In this document: one piece after another, positions 1 through 8,276 of the stretch
Layout: the number at the start of each line of letters is the position of its first letter
Numbering within the stretch: position 1 is the first letter of the stretch
DNA from: Oscillospiraceae bacterium
GTDB lineage: Bacteria > Bacillota > Clostridia > Oscillospirales > Ruminococcaceae
Assembly: GCA_022768545.1 (NCBI GenBank)
Contig: JALELV010000052.1
Coordinates: forward strand, 1-44,926
Direction of reading: 5' to 3'
Length of the DNA: 44,926 bases
The notes under the pieces: model-generated
The model's input: only the letters and a program-made list of their open reading frames with translations
The model's database searches: none
What the model was told of the DNA's origin: nothing
Translations under genes and position numbers: made by a program

Positions 1-1707
1 GCCGCCGCTGACGGAGGAGCCGCTGTCGGAGATGCGCGAGACCGTATCGGTCAGAGCGGCAGTACAGAGTTTTGCGGCGCCGGAGAGCTCCCCGCCTTCA
101 TACAGGCCGTTTTGAGTGCTGCCGGATATGCTTCCGCCGGAGGAGAGGGTATAGCTTGTCCCGGTGGCGAGCTGCGGAGTACTGATGACGATGGACTGAT
201 ATTCCTTGGAAGGGGCAAAGGAAAATATCAGGTTTCCGTCTGGGTCTGTAAGGCTCACAAGGGTGCCGGAGGGCTGGGAGGAGCTGTAAAAGACGGTGAG
301 AGAGGGCTGGGAAGAGCCGGAGCCGGGGCTCTGTGCCATGCCGGAGCTCCCGGCCGCAGCGAGGGTACCGCCGGATACGGTCATCTCCCCTGCGTAGTCC
401 AAAGCGCCGTTGCCGTTGTTTGTGGGGCCGTTTACCAGTACTGTCCCGCCCTCCATGATGATATCGCCGTTGGAATCGAGCCCGTCGCCGCCGGCGTCCA
501 CCCACAGAGAGCCGCCGGTGATGCGGATAAAGCAGTCGGAGGAGCTGAAACGGTCTGCCCCAAAGACGCCCTCCTCTCCATCGCTGCCGCCGGCGGCGTT
601 AACGCCATCGTCGCTGGCCATGAGGGTGACGCTTCCGCCGGAAATTTCCACCGCCGAGCCCTCCAGGCCCTCATAGGAGCGGGAGATATCCGTTTCGCCG
701 CCGGAGATCAGAAGCGTTTCGTCGGCGTGAAAGCCATCGTCGCCGGTAGAGATGGAGAAGGAGCCCCCTGCGATGGAGATATCCCCGTTTGCATGGACCG
801 CGTCATCGGCGCAGTCCAGCTGAAAGCTGCCGCCGTTTACCGTGAGCAGTGTGCCGGCTTTAAGGCCTTTAAAGCTGTCCGGCGTGTTTTCCTCACCGAC
901 AGAAGCCTCTGCGCTCCCGCCGGATACCGCTGCGGACTCCGGGGTGGGGAGGGATGCGGCGTCCGGAAGATCTCCGGAGGGAGGCTGCTGTGCTCCGCCA
1001 GGCCCCCTGCCCTCCGGACCGCCGCCGTAGCCGCCCTCGCTGTGGGCCTCTGCGTTGTCGGCGCCGCCCCCGGCCGTCAGGGAAAAGCTGCCCGCGTTTA
1101 TAGTAAGGTCGGTCTCCGCCTGAATGGCGTCCCCGGCGCTTTCGATGGTAAAGCTGCCGCCGTCGATGCGCACCCATCCCTTGCCCTCATCGGTGGAATT
1201 TGCGGATTTGATACCATCGTTTCCGGACAGGATGGAGACTACACCGTCCAAAACGGCGACAGAATCCTTTCCGCGGATGCCGTGATTTACGGCGCTGACG
1301 GTGAGCTGGCCGCCGGTGATGACAAGATCATCCTTGGAAGTGATGCCGTTTTGATAGTTCCCGGTCACCGAAAGGGCGCCGGAGCCGGTGATGGTGAGAT
1401 CATCTTTGCTGAAAATGGCGGCACTCGGTTCATCCTCGCCCTCCCCGAAGAGATAGCTGGAGCCGTCTGAAAAGCTGTTTTCACTCTCCGGGGCAAGGAT
1501 GAGCACTACCTTGTCCGCCTGTTTAACATACAGCGGAGCGCTGTATGTGCAGGAGACAGCGGCGCCGTTTAACACCAGACGCACCAGGTCTTCTTTTTGG
1601 ACATCCACAATGATCTGTCCGCCCTCCAAAGAGCCGGAGAGCACATAGGTCCCCTCCCGGGAGATGGTGACCGTTCCCCCGGAGACGGAGACCCCGGAGC
1701 CTCCCTT
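1..1707 (-). CDS. Carbohydrate-binding beta-helix protein (Cthe_2159/DUF4353-like), both ends missing
   Basis: The minus-strand frame is open without a stop from 1707 to the left edge (569 codons). It is built from repeats of the form SGG-x-hydrophobic-x-hydrophobic and DDG/NDG turns (for example ISGGSVTLMASDDGVNAAGG and ITGGSLWVDAGGDGLDSNGD), the pattern of right-handed beta-helix proteins of the Cthe_2159 carbohydrate-binding family. A Gly/Pro/Ser-rich insert lies near 930-1070. The first recognisable stretch, SGVSVSGGTVTISREGTYVLSG, matches the start of the family's domain, but an in-frame TGA lies just upstream at 1708-1710 and there is no start codon, signal peptide or lipobox. The 5' part of the gene is therefore missing, and the C-terminus lies beyond the window. 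By family the intact protein would be exported and bind polysaccharide at the cell surface. The family call is firm; ligand and function are inferred. Confidence 0.8.
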
Positions 1708-2749
1708 TCAAACTACGCCGGTTTTTTGGGTGAGCCTGGATGAGGATGGGACGGTCCTCTCGGTGCACGGGGAGGAAGTGTCGGTGTCGGACGAGGTACT
1801 GCAGGAGATCGTAAGCCGGGCGCTGGAAGAGGGAGGGCCCACAGGAAAGCTGAGCGGCTACGGGCTGCGGTACCTGGTACAGGAGACCCGGGAAGAAAGG
1901 CAGGTGGCTTTTGCTGATATGAGCGCAGAGCGGGAACAGCTGACAAGGCTGCTGCTCACCTCTCTGCTTGTGGGAGCGGGGGCGCTGGCTGCGTTTTGGG
2001 CGGTGAGCCTGTTTCTCTCCCGCTGGGCTCTGCGCCCGGCGGAGCGGGCATGGGAGCAGCAGCGGCGCTTTGTGGCAGCTGCTTCCCACGAGCTGAAGAC
2101 CCCGCTGACGGTGATCCTTGCCAACATGGGTATTCTGCTTGCCCACCGGGATGAGACGGTCCAGTCCCAGTGCAGATGGGTGGAAAACACCCGGGAGGAG
2201 GCGGTGCGGATGAAAAAGCTGGTGGACGACCTGCTGTTTCTGGCCCGCTCTGACAGCGAAAGGGCTGCCCTGGCCCGGAGCGCTTTTTGCCTGAGCGACA
2301 CGGTGTGGAGCGCTGTCCTGCCCTTTGAGCCAGTGGCCTTTGAGCAGGGGGTGGAGCTTCAGAGCGAGATCGAGCCGGAAATTTGTTTTTGGGGGGACGA
2401 GGGGCAGCTGAGGCGGCTGACGGTGATTCTGCTGGACAACGCCTGTAAATACGCCGGGGAACACGGAAAGGTGACGCTCCGGCTCAGGCGGGAGCAGGAC
2501 CGGGCGTTGCTTTTGGTGAGCAACACGGGGGCCCCCATTCCGAAGGAGCATCTCCAGCATCTGTTTGAACGCTTCTACCGGGCGGATGAGTCTCGGGACC
2601 GCCGCCGGGGTGGGTACGGGTTGGGGCTTTCCATTGCCCGGAGCATTGTGGAAAACCACGGGGGGAAGATCGCCGTCCAAAGCGGGGAAGAGTGCGGAAC
2701 GGTTTTTACGGCGGTATTCCCCATAAAAGAGGAAAAGAAAGAAAAATAA
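1664..2749 (+). CDS. Sensor histidine kinase, 5'-truncated
   Basis: This is a two-component sensor kinase of 361 codons as read from ATG 1664. Visible parts are a short extracytoplasmic remnant (residues 5-95), one membrane helix (about 96-118), a HisKA dimerisation helix with the H-box SHELKTP (His142 as the phosphorylated residue), an N-box (LLDNACKYAG) and a G-box (YGLGLSIARSIVENHGG). Related kinases start with a signal or first membrane helix plus roughly 80-100 further residues before the Pro/Glu-rich linker (here PPETETPEPP). Those residues are missing, because upstream DNA belongs to the oppositely oriented beta-helix gene, and no ribosome-binding site precedes ATG 1664. No response regulator is in the window; it was presumably upstream. 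With a single helix the protein is unlikely to sense normally, so it is probably a pseudogene or an assembly artefact. Domain call is certain; functional status is not. Confidence 0.85.
   Translation: MVTVPPETETPEPPFQTTPVFWVSLDEDGTVLSVHGEEVSVSDEVLQEIVSRALEEGGPTGKLSGYGLRYLVQETREERQVAFADMSAEREQLTRLLLTSLLVGAGALAAFWAVSLFLSRWALRPAERAWEQQRRFVAAASHELKTPLTVILANMGILLAHRDETVQSQCRWVENTREEAVRMKKLVDDLLFLARSDSERAALARSAFCLSDTVWSAVLPFEPVAFEQGVELQSEIEPEICFWGDEGQLRRLTVILLDNACKYAGEHGKVTLRLRREQDRALLLVSNTGAPIPKEHLQHLFERFYRADESRDRRRGGYGLGLSIARSIVENHGGKIAVQSGEECGTVFTAVFPIKEEKKEK
1677..1710. other. Head-to-head junction of two 5'-truncated genes
   Basis: Within these bases the minus strand reads as the first residues of the beta-helix domain (GSGVSVSGG) while the plus strand reads as the kinase's Pro/Glu-rich linker (PPETETPEPP). 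Both readings are typical of their families, so the join probably sits in a short stretch shared by the two original loci. It contains two adjacent copies of the hexamer cggaga. Confidence 0.5.
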
Positions 2750-2754
2750 GCCGC

Positions 2755-2790
2755 GCCCCGGCTTCGTTTTGGACGAAGCCGGGGCGTTTT
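2755..2790 (+). terminator. Rho-independent terminator after the histidine kinase
   Basis: Two perfect 12-bp arms (gccccggcttcg / cgaagccggggc) around a 7-nt loop are followed by gtttt. It lies 6 nt after the kinase stop codon. Confidence 0.85.
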
Positions 2791-2886
2791 GCACCGCAAA
2801 GCTGCAGGAAAAAAGCGCCTCCGGGGCACTGTTATAGCAAGAGAGGCGGGTGTTGGTCTCTTTCAAAAACGGAGAGGGGAAGAAAC

Positions 2887-3744
2887 ATGAAAAACAGAAG
2901 ACGGAAAACCGTTTGGGCGGCCTTAGCGGTGGGCGCTGCCCTGGCCTTTGCCGCCGGCTGTGCCCCGGGGGAGGAAAATGCCCGACCGCTTCCATCTACC
3001 GGGGAACAGGGCGCCACAGAAAGCCGTCCCGCCGGAGAGGCGGAGGAGCGCCTCACCCTCACCATCGTGGATGGGGCGCAGACGGGAGAGCTGGTTCTGG
3101 CCGGGGAGGGTGCGGGGGAGGTGTATACCCTGACGCTGGGGGATGCCCCGGTGTACCTGGACGGACAGCCGGCGGAAGCCTCTCTGCTGGAGGACGGGAT
3201 GACGGTGGAGATCGCATTTTCCGGGGGTATCACCGAGACCTGGCCCGCCGGGCTGGAGGAGGTAAACGCCGTTTCGGTATACAGCCGGGGCACGGAGCAG
3301 AACCATGGCGGCGGGTTTTACGACCTGTGCGGCTTTTACCTTGCAGTGATGGAGGACCTTTGGAACACGGACGAGGGCTTAAACAGCGGGGCGGAGTACA
3401 TCAGCGTAGACCTTTCCCAGGCGCCGGGGGGCCTGACGGAGGGGGAGAAGGCGGCGGTCGCCTGGGTGTTTGCCGGAATCCACGGCGCAAAACCTCTGGC
3501 CCTCTCCCGGCAGGAGCTGACAGACCAGGGCTACTGTGAACCCTATGAGTGGAGGGACGGCATCCTGTTCAGTATTTCAGACGGGTCCGGAGAGGGGGAG
3601 GCCTGTTCCCTGCCCACTCTCCGGTTTCACGCCGAAAAGTGGCGCTCGGGCACCGGCGCATATATTTTTTACGGCTGCAGCGCCGTTTGGCCGGAGCTTG
3701 GGACCTGGAGCGGGTACTCGGTGGAGAGCCATATGATCGCGTGA
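2887..3744 (+). CDS. Putative secreted lipoprotein of unknown function
   Basis: The product is 285 aa. A basic N-terminus (KNRRRK) and an Ala-rich hydrophobic stretch end in FAAGC, with Cys25 as the likely lipidation site, followed by a Glu/Pro/Ser-rich linker to about residue 55. Residues about 55-140 read like a small beta domain (LTLTIVDGAQTGELVLAGEG; VYLDGQPAEASLLEDGMTVE), loosely reminiscent of DUF3221-type lipoprotein modules. The C-terminal half (GGGFYDLCGFYLAVMEDLW onward) is not recognised. ATG 2887 is preceded by a purine-rich ribosome-binding site (gagaggggaag). The gene sits between a terminator and the convergent mutY, whose stop codon is only 6 bp away. It may once have been functionally tied to the kinase before it, but that is speculation. 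Confidence 0.7.
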   Translation: MKNRRRKTVWAALAVGAALAFAAGCAPGEENARPLPSTGEQGATESRPAGEAEERLTLTIVDGAQTGELVLAGEGAGEVYTLTLGDAPVYLDGQPAEASLLEDGMTVEIAFSGGITETWPAGLEEVNAVSVYSRGTEQNHGGGFYDLCGFYLAVMEDLWNTDEGLNSGAEYISVDLSQAPGGLTEGEKAAVAWVFAGIHGAKPLALSRQELTDQGYCEPYEWRDGILFSISDGSGEGEACSLPTLRFHAEKWRSGTGAYIFYGCSAVWPELGTWSGYSVESHMIA

Positions 3745-3750
3745 CGGGCG

Positions 3751-4824
3751 TCACGGGGCGGAAAAGACCTTCTCCAGCAGGGCGGTAAAAAATTTATAGG
3801 CCCCGGGGACGGCATAGCGGGAGCGGAGCTCCTCCACGGTGGCCCAGCGAAGGCCTTCCGGGAGGGAGGCGGAGGGGGAGACCCGGGCGAGGTACCCTGT
3901 CATATGCCACTCCTTGTGGGTGAAAATGTGGCGGGCGTTTCCCGCCTTTTCCACGGAGAGGGGCTGGAGCCCCCAGGTGCGGAGCTGCCCGGCGGCGTCC
4001 TCCGGCGGGATGCTCCCGGGGAGACAGGGGTATTCCCACAGTCCCGCCAGGATGCCGTGTTCCGGACGGCGGGTGACCAGCACGCCGGAGGGCGAGACAC
4101 AGAGCAGGACGGTGCGCTCCTCGACGGTGCGGGCCTTTTTTGGTGCCTTGACCGGCAGCTGCGGGGCGGTGCCCGCGGCGCGGCCCCGGCAGAGCTGCCG
4201 CAGGGGGCACTGTTCACACAGGGGGGCGCCGTTAGGCAGGCAGACGATGGCGCCCAGCTCCATGAGGGACTGATTGAAATCCCCGGGACGGTCTGCGGGG
4301 ACAAGCTCCGCGGCAGCGGCGGTAAACTGTTTTTTTACCGCCGGCGCGGTGACGTCAAGGGGGGAGTTCAGAAGCCGGGCCAGCACCCGCAGGACATTTC
4401 CATCCACGCAGGGGACTCTTTTGCCGAAGGCGATGGAGGCCACGGAACCGGCGGTGTACTCCCCGATGCCGGGGAGCTTCCGCAGTTCCTCCGGCTGGGA
4501 GGGGAACCGGCCGCCGTACTGTTCCATCACCATGATGGCGGCTTTTTTCATGTTCCGGACCCGGCTGTAGTAGCCCAGCCCCTCCCACAGCTTGTTGAGC
4601 CGGTCGTCTCCGGCGAGGGCGAGGGCCTCCACCGTGGGCAGGGCCTCCAAAAAGCGGTGAAAATAGGGAATCACGGCGGAGACCCGGGTCTGCTGGAGCA
4701 TGATCTCCGAGACCCAGATACGGTAGGGGTCTTTGGAATCCCGCCAGGGCAGGACGCGCTGGCTGCGGTCAAACCAGGAGAGCAGCAAAGAGACGATGGG
4801 AGAGAGCAGATCGGAATCCAGCAC
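3751..4824 (-). CDS. mutY: A/G-specific adenine glycosylase MutY
   Basis: This base-excision-repair enzyme removes adenine mispaired with 8-oxoguanine or guanine. The 357-aa protein has a helix-hairpin-helix GPD fold with the catalytic Glu40 (SEIMLQQTRV), the hairpin LPGIGEYT at 117-124, catalytic Asp141 (CVDGNV) and four cluster cysteines at 195, 203, 206 and 212 that would hold a [4Fe-4S] cluster; the first spacing is one residue longer than the classic C-x6-C. A C-terminal NUDIX-like 8-oxoG recognition domain follows (about 230-357). The start is GTG, chosen because aaggagg lies 8-9 nt upstream. It is convergent with the lipoprotein gene and divergent from the cyclodeaminase-like gene. Confidence 0.96.
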   Translation of the reverse strand: MLDSDLLSPIVSLLLSWFDRSQRVLPWRDSKDPYRIWVSEIMLQQTRVSAVIPYFHRFLEALPTVEALALAGDDRLNKLWEGLGYYSRVRNMKKAAIMVMEQYGGRFPSQPEELRKLPGIGEYTAGSVASIAFGKRVPCVDGNVLRVLARLLNSPLDVTAPAVKKQFTAAAAELVPADRPGDFNQSLMELGAIVCLPNGAPLCEQCPLRQLCRGRAAGTAPQLPVKAPKKARTVEERTVLLCVSPSGVLVTRRPEHGILAGLWEYPCLPGSIPPEDAAGQLRTWGLQPLSVEKAGNARHIFTHKEWHMTGYLARVSPSASLPEGLRWATVEELRSRYAVPGAYKFFTALLEKVFSAP

Positions 4825-4886
4825 GGGATTTTCCTCCTTCTTTGTGAGCTGCCCGGCGGGCAGGGGATGATTTTTAAAGGTCGGGG

Positions 4887-4915
4887 TTGTTGTGCCCCTC
4901 GGAGTATGATATCAT
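4887..4915 (+). promoter_or_regulatory. Promoter for the cyclodeaminase-like gene
   Basis: TTGTTG at 4887-4892 and TATCAT at 4910-4915 are separated by 17 nt. The -10 lies in a 12-bp perfect palindrome (tatgatatcata, 4905-4916), which could also bind a regulator. Confidence 0.5.
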
Positions 4916-4992
4916 AAATACAGCAGGCCCGGGCGGACGCCCCGGGGAAAAACTGTATTTTATCATCATAATGCAAAGGAAGGAAAACTGCA

Positions 4993-6084
4993 ATGGAATT
5001 TAAACTCCCTCATTATACTGAGCCGGATTTTAACGCCCCCTGTTTTGCCGGGGCAAAGGAAGCTGCCGTGGTAGAGGCAGAAAAGGACGGCGTGGCGCCG
5101 GACAACTACCATGCGACATCCATCTTCCCGGAATATTTTTACATCGGCGGGCAGTGGCGCCTGGCACAGGAGAGCCGGATGGACTGTGTTGCGGTGGTGC
5201 GGGAGGATAGTTCCATCGCCGTAAAGGAGTTCCGCAACCTCAAAAAAGGGGACCGTGTCGTCATCGGCCGCACGGAAGACGGCTCCGAGGGGATCTATGT
5301 GCACACCTCCGGTTTTGAAAACGCAAAGAGCGGTGGAGACGCCTTCGCTTTCCGCACCGGGCGCTCCCGCGAGACCGCCTATTCCAAGGACTACGACCAT
5401 CTCTATGAGCTGCTGCGCCATGAGAAGGAGCACGGCTTCGTGGTATGGGTGCTGGGCCCGGCCTGTGTCTTTGACGCGGATTCCCGCGCGGCGATGTCTG
5501 CCCTGATCGCCGGGGGGTATGTGGATGCGGTTTTGGCGGGCAACGCCCTGGGCACCCACGACCTGGAAGGGGCTTTTTTCCGCACTGCCCTGGGGCAGGA
5601 TATTTATACCCAGGAGAGCTGCCCCAACGGACACTACCACCACATCGACGTGCTCAACCGGGTGCGCCGCAGCGGCTCGGTGCGGCAGTTCGTGGAGGAT
5701 TACGGCATTAAGGACGGGATTTTGTACTCCTGCCTGAAGCACGATGTGCCCTTTGTGCTCACCGGCTCCATCCGGGACGACGGCCCCCTGCCCGAGGTGT
5801 TCGCGGATGTCTACGAGGGGCAGAACAACATGCGCAAATACATCAGCCAGGCCACCACTGTCATCGGCATGGCCACCCAGCTGCACACCATCGCCTCCGG
5901 CAACATGACTCCCTCCTACCGGGTGGTGGACGGGGCGGTGCGCCCCACCTACTTCTACAGTGTGGATATCTCGGAGTTTGCCGTGAACAAGCTGCGGGAC
6001 AGAGGCAGCCTTTCGGTCACCACCATCGTCACCAATATTCAGGATTTTCTGGTCAATGTTCAGCGCGGCGTGGGGCTCAAATAA
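4993..6084 (+). CDS. Archaeal-type ornithine cyclodeaminase-like (TIGR00300 / LOR-SDH) protein
   Basis: The 363-aa protein resembles the TIGR00300 family: the archaeal NAD-dependent ornithine cyclodeaminase and the C-terminal half of cyanobacterial arginine-dihydrolase fusions. Family-like blocks are VVWVLGPACVF, GGYVDAVLAGNALGTHDLEG, a His-rich GHYHHIDVLNRVRR, VPFVLTGSIRDDGPLP and a C-terminal SVDISEFAVNKLRDRGS followed by VVTNI-like TIVTNIQDFL. Known members convert ornithine to proline and ammonia. The unrelated mu-crystallin-type cyclodeaminase is not what is seen here. ATG 4993 has a good ribosome-binding site (aaggaagg). The gene stands alone between its promoter and a terminator, so arginine/ornithine use is suggested by family only. 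Family call fairly sure; substrate not. Confidence 0.7.
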   Translation: MEFKLPHYTEPDFNAPCFAGAKEAAVVEAEKDGVAPDNYHATSIFPEYFYIGGQWRLAQESRMDCVAVVREDSSIAVKEFRNLKKGDRVVIGRTEDGSEGIYVHTSGFENAKSGGDAFAFRTGRSRETAYSKDYDHLYELLRHEKEHGFVVWVLGPACVFDADSRAAMSALIAGGYVDAVLAGNALGTHDLEGAFFRTALGQDIYTQESCPNGHYHHIDVLNRVRRSGSVRQFVEDYGIKDGILYSCLKHDVPFVLTGSIRDDGPLPEVFADVYEGQNNMRKYISQATTVIGMATQLHTIASGNMTPSYRVVDGAVRPTYFYSVDISEFAVNKLRDRGSLSVTTIVTNIQDFLVNVQRGVGLK

Positions 6085-6102
6085 GTTTTTTGCTGTAATG
6101 GG

Positions 6103-6135
6103 ATGCGGTCCTCTGAAAAGAGGGCCGCATTTTTC
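6103..6135 (+). terminator. Rho-independent terminator
   Basis: The stem atgcgg(t)cctct / agagggccgcat around gaaa is followed by a T-run, 19 nt past the cyclodeaminase-like gene. Confidence 0.8.
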
Positions 6136-6190
6136 GCTTTTGTGGGGAAAAAAGTCCGTTTTCTTGCTTTATGAAGGCGGCCGGCACGCT

Positions 6191-6196
6191 TATAAT
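6191..6196 (+). promoter_or_regulatory. Probable -10 box for the esterase gene
   Basis: A consensus TATAAT lies 32 nt before the start codon. No good -35 is seen at 17 nt (TTTATG); a TTGCTT lies 21 nt upstream. Confidence 0.35.
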
Positions 6197-6227
6197 AAAG
6201 CTAAAAATACACAGGGAGGCATATCAT

Positions 6228-7049
6228 ATGGCGCTGATGAGGCTGAATTTTGAAAGTGAGTATCTTGCGGGAAACACAGAGGTGACGGTCATCCTGCCGG
6301 ACCGCACCGGAGACGCGGCCCCGGCCGATTTTTACAAAAGCGGCAAAAAATACCCGGTGCTGTGGCTGCTGCACGGAACCTGGGGAGACCACAGCGACTG
6401 GGTGCGCCGGACAAAAATAGAGCTGTATGCCTATGAGCGGGATGTGATCGTGGTGATGCCCACGGCGCTCAACTCAAACTACGCGAACTGGCCGGATTTT
6501 TCCATCGGCTACCGGATGTACGACTATCTCACCGAGGAGCTGATGCCCCTGGTGTACGGCTGGCTGCCTGCCTCCGACAAGCGGGAGGATAATTTTGTGG
6601 CCGGGCTCTCCATGGGAGGCATGGGTACCTGTGTCTATGCCTTCAACCGTCCGGAGAAGTTTGGCGGGGCGGCGGTGCTCTCCTACGCGCCGGTAAACTT
6701 TGACACGCTGGAACAGAACATGCCAGATTTTTATGAGCGCATGACCAAAAGCTTTGCAAACTACGGTGGCAGAGAGGGCTTTTTGAACTCGGTGGAAAAC
6801 ACCTGGCGCATCGCCGGAGAGAAGGCGGGATCCACAGAGCTGCCCCGGCTGTATGTGGCCTGCGGGGAGGATGACAAGCTGTTTGTCCTTTACCGGGAGT
6901 TTCAGGCCTATGCGAAACAGATAGGCCTGGAAGCCACCTTTGAATCCGCCCCCGGGTACAAGCACGAGTGGCGTTTCTGGGATCTGTACATCGAGAAGGC
7001 CCTGGACTTTTTCGGCCTGGAAAAGCACCGCCGGGAAGGGATCTTTTAA
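6228..7049 (+). CDS. Esterase-D/tributyrin-esterase family alpha/beta hydrolase
   Basis: This 273-aa serine hydrolase of the putative esterase (EstA/FrmB-like) family has an oxyanion-loop LLHG (residues 47-50), the nucleophile elbow GLSMGG with Ser128, an acid in CGEDD and the catalytic His in YKHEWRFWD. No signal peptide is seen, so it is probably cytoplasmic. Family members split short-chain acyl esters, including acetylated sugars; some act on S-formylglutathione. ATG 6228 was preferred over an upstream in-frame ATG at 6171 because agggaggc lies just before it. The gene has no operon partner, and the terminator behind it is shared with convergent fba. Substrate not predictable. Confidence 0.85.
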   Translation: MALMRLNFESEYLAGNTEVTVILPDRTGDAAPADFYKSGKKYPVLWLLHGTWGDHSDWVRRTKIELYAYERDVIVVMPTALNSNYANWPDFSIGYRMYDYLTEELMPLVYGWLPASDKREDNFVAGLSMGGMGTCVYAFNRPEKFGGAAVLSYAPVNFDTLEQNMPDFYERMTKSFANYGGREGFLNSVENTWRIAGEKAGSTELPRLYVACGEDDKLFVLYREFQAYAKQIGLEATFESAPGYKHEWRFWDLYIEKALDFFGLEKHRREGIF

Positions 7050-7060
7050 AGTAAAACGAA

Positions 7061-7094
7061 AAAAGGCCGCGGCGCAGATGCGCCGCGGCCTTTT
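7061..7094. terminator. Bidirectional terminator between the esterase gene and fba
   Basis: Perfect 11-bp arms (ggccgcggcgc / gcgccgcggcc) around agat are flanked by aaaa on the left and tttt on the right, so it can serve both convergent genes. Confidence 0.85.
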
Positions 7095-7108
7095 GGTATT
7101 CCAAAAGG

Positions 7109-7972
7109 TTACGCCTTGTTGACGGAGCCGAACAGCTCCATTTTCTCTTTGACGGTGGCCTTGATGGCCTCGAAGCCGGGGGCCAGCAGCTTCCTGGGGT
7201 CGAAGCCTTTGCCCTCCAGATCCTTGCCCGCTTCAATGTATTTGCGGGTAGCAGCCGCAAAGGAGAGCTGGCACTCGGTGTTTACATTGATCTTGGAAAC
7301 GCCGAGGGAGATAGCCTTCTGGATCATGTCGGCGGGGATGCCGGTGCCGCCGTGGAGCACCAGGGGAACGCCGGGGACCTTCTTCTCGATCTCCGCCAGG
7401 ACCTCGAAGTTCAGGCCCTTCCAGTTGGCGGGGTATTTGCCGTGGATGTTGCCGATACCGGCGGCCAGCATGGTGACGCCGAGATCCGCGATCATTTTGC
7501 ACTCGTTGGGGTCGGCAACCTCGCCGCCGCCCACAACGCCGTCTTCCTCGCCGCCGATGGCGCCTACTTCGGCCTCAACGGAGATGCCCTTGGCGGTAGC
7601 TTCGCTGATGATCTCGGTGGTCTTCTGGATGTTCTCGTCGATGGGGTAGTGGGAGCCGTCGAACATGATGGAGGAGAAGCCGGCGGCCATGGCGGCCTTG
7701 GCGCCCTCAAAGGAGCCGTGGTCGATGTGCAGGGCCACGGGAACGGTGATCTTCAGGCCCTTCAGCAGGCCGTTTACCATGCCCACCACGGTGTCCCAGC
7801 CACCCATGTACTTGGCAGCGCCCTCAGAGACGCCCAGGATGACGGGGGATTTGTTCTCCTCGGCGGTCAGCAGGATGGCTTTGGTCCACTCGAGGTTGTT
7901 GATGTTGAACTGGCCCACGGCATATTTGCCTTCGTGAGCTTTCTGAAGCATTTCTTTGGCAGATACTAACAT
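7109..7972 (-). CDS. fba: Class II fructose-1,6-bisphosphate aldolase
   Basis: This 287-aa zinc-dependent aldolase splits fructose-1,6-bisphosphate into dihydroxyacetone phosphate and glyceraldehyde-3-phosphate. Evidence includes the HIDHG motif (Asp84 catalytic, His85 zinc ligand), VEAEVGAIGGEEDG, the zinc/phosphate site GIGNIHGKY and the substrate loops LHGGTGIP and KINVNTE. The protein is near the usual length. The start ATG has ggag 7 nt upstream and a strong promoter about 160 nt away. Immediately upstream, beyond a terminator, lies the DeoC/FGGY-kinase operon in the same orientation. The enzyme may be the general glycolytic aldolase or serve that operon's bisphosphate intermediate. Tagatose-bisphosphate specificity cannot be excluded from sequence alone. 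Confidence 0.93.
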   Translation of the reverse strand: MLVSAKEMLQKAHEGKYAVGQFNINNLEWTKAILLTAEENKSPVILGVSEGAAKYMGGWDTVVGMVNGLLKGLKITVPVALHIDHGSFEGAKAAMAAGFSSIMFDGSHYPIDENIQKTTEIISEATAKGISVEAEVGAIGGEEDGVVGGGEVADPNECKMIADLGVTMLAAGIGNIHGKYPANWKGLNFEVLAEIEKKVPGVPLVLHGGTGIPADMIQKAISLGVSKINVNTECQLSFAAATRKYIEAGKDLEGKGFDPRKLLAPGFEAIKATVKEKMELFGSVNKA

Positions 7973-8131
7973 ATAATCGCTCCGTTCCGCCGCTTCGCGC
8001 CGGCATGATTTTTAAAAGAGGACACACAGCTTTTCCGCGAAGTAAAAGTGAAAGGCCCGTCCGAAAATCCCCTTTTCCCCGACAGGGGGAAAGGGGGAGA
8101 CTGCGGGAGACCCCCGCAAATGACCAATCTT

Positions 8132-8160
8132 ATTATAGAATATGACGGGGTAAAAATCAA
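8132..8160 (-). promoter_or_regulatory. fba promoter
   Basis: On the minus strand TTGATT (plus 8155-8160) and TATAAT (plus 8132-8137) are separated by exactly 17 nt in AT-rich surroundings. Confidence 0.75.
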
Positions 8161-8220
8161 ATAGTTTGACAAAAATTTCCCGAAAAAAGAAGAGCCGGGC
8201 TAAATGCAGGGGGCCGGCGC

Positions 8221-8252
8221 CAAAAAGCGCCCTTCCGCAGGGGAAGGGCGCC
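8221..8252 (-). terminator. Terminator of the DeoC/FGGY-kinase operon
   Basis: Reading the minus strand, the stem ggcgcccttcc / ggaagggcgc is followed by a T-run (plus 8222-8226), 25 nt past the kinase stop codon. Confidence 0.85.
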
Positions 8253-8276
8253 GTGGAGAATTGCCTGAAAGGTGGG

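Larger units (their letters stand above)
7973..8276. other. Intergenic region between fba and the sugar-kinase operon
   Basis: This 304-nt gap holds the fba promoter, a roughly 160-nt fba leader and the kinase operon terminator. The leader can form two hairpins: ccccttttcccc against gggggaaagggg (about 8070-8097) and a small gcggg/cccgc stem (about 8102-8117). No gene is seen. Confidence 0.6.

Noticed and set aside
112-1470. 452-codon plus-strand open frame
   Set aside because: It is the antisense of the beta-helix gene; the GC-rich repeats leave the opposite strand open, and its product shows no family motif.
1-1707. Repeats in the beta-helix gene as a CRISPR or DNA tandem repeat
   Set aside because: Repetition is at the protein level with irregular unit length; no exact DNA repeats with regular spacing.
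7973-8131. fba leader as a riboswitch
   Set aside because: Hairpins are present but no known riboswitch core is recognised, so it is recorded only as a structured leader.
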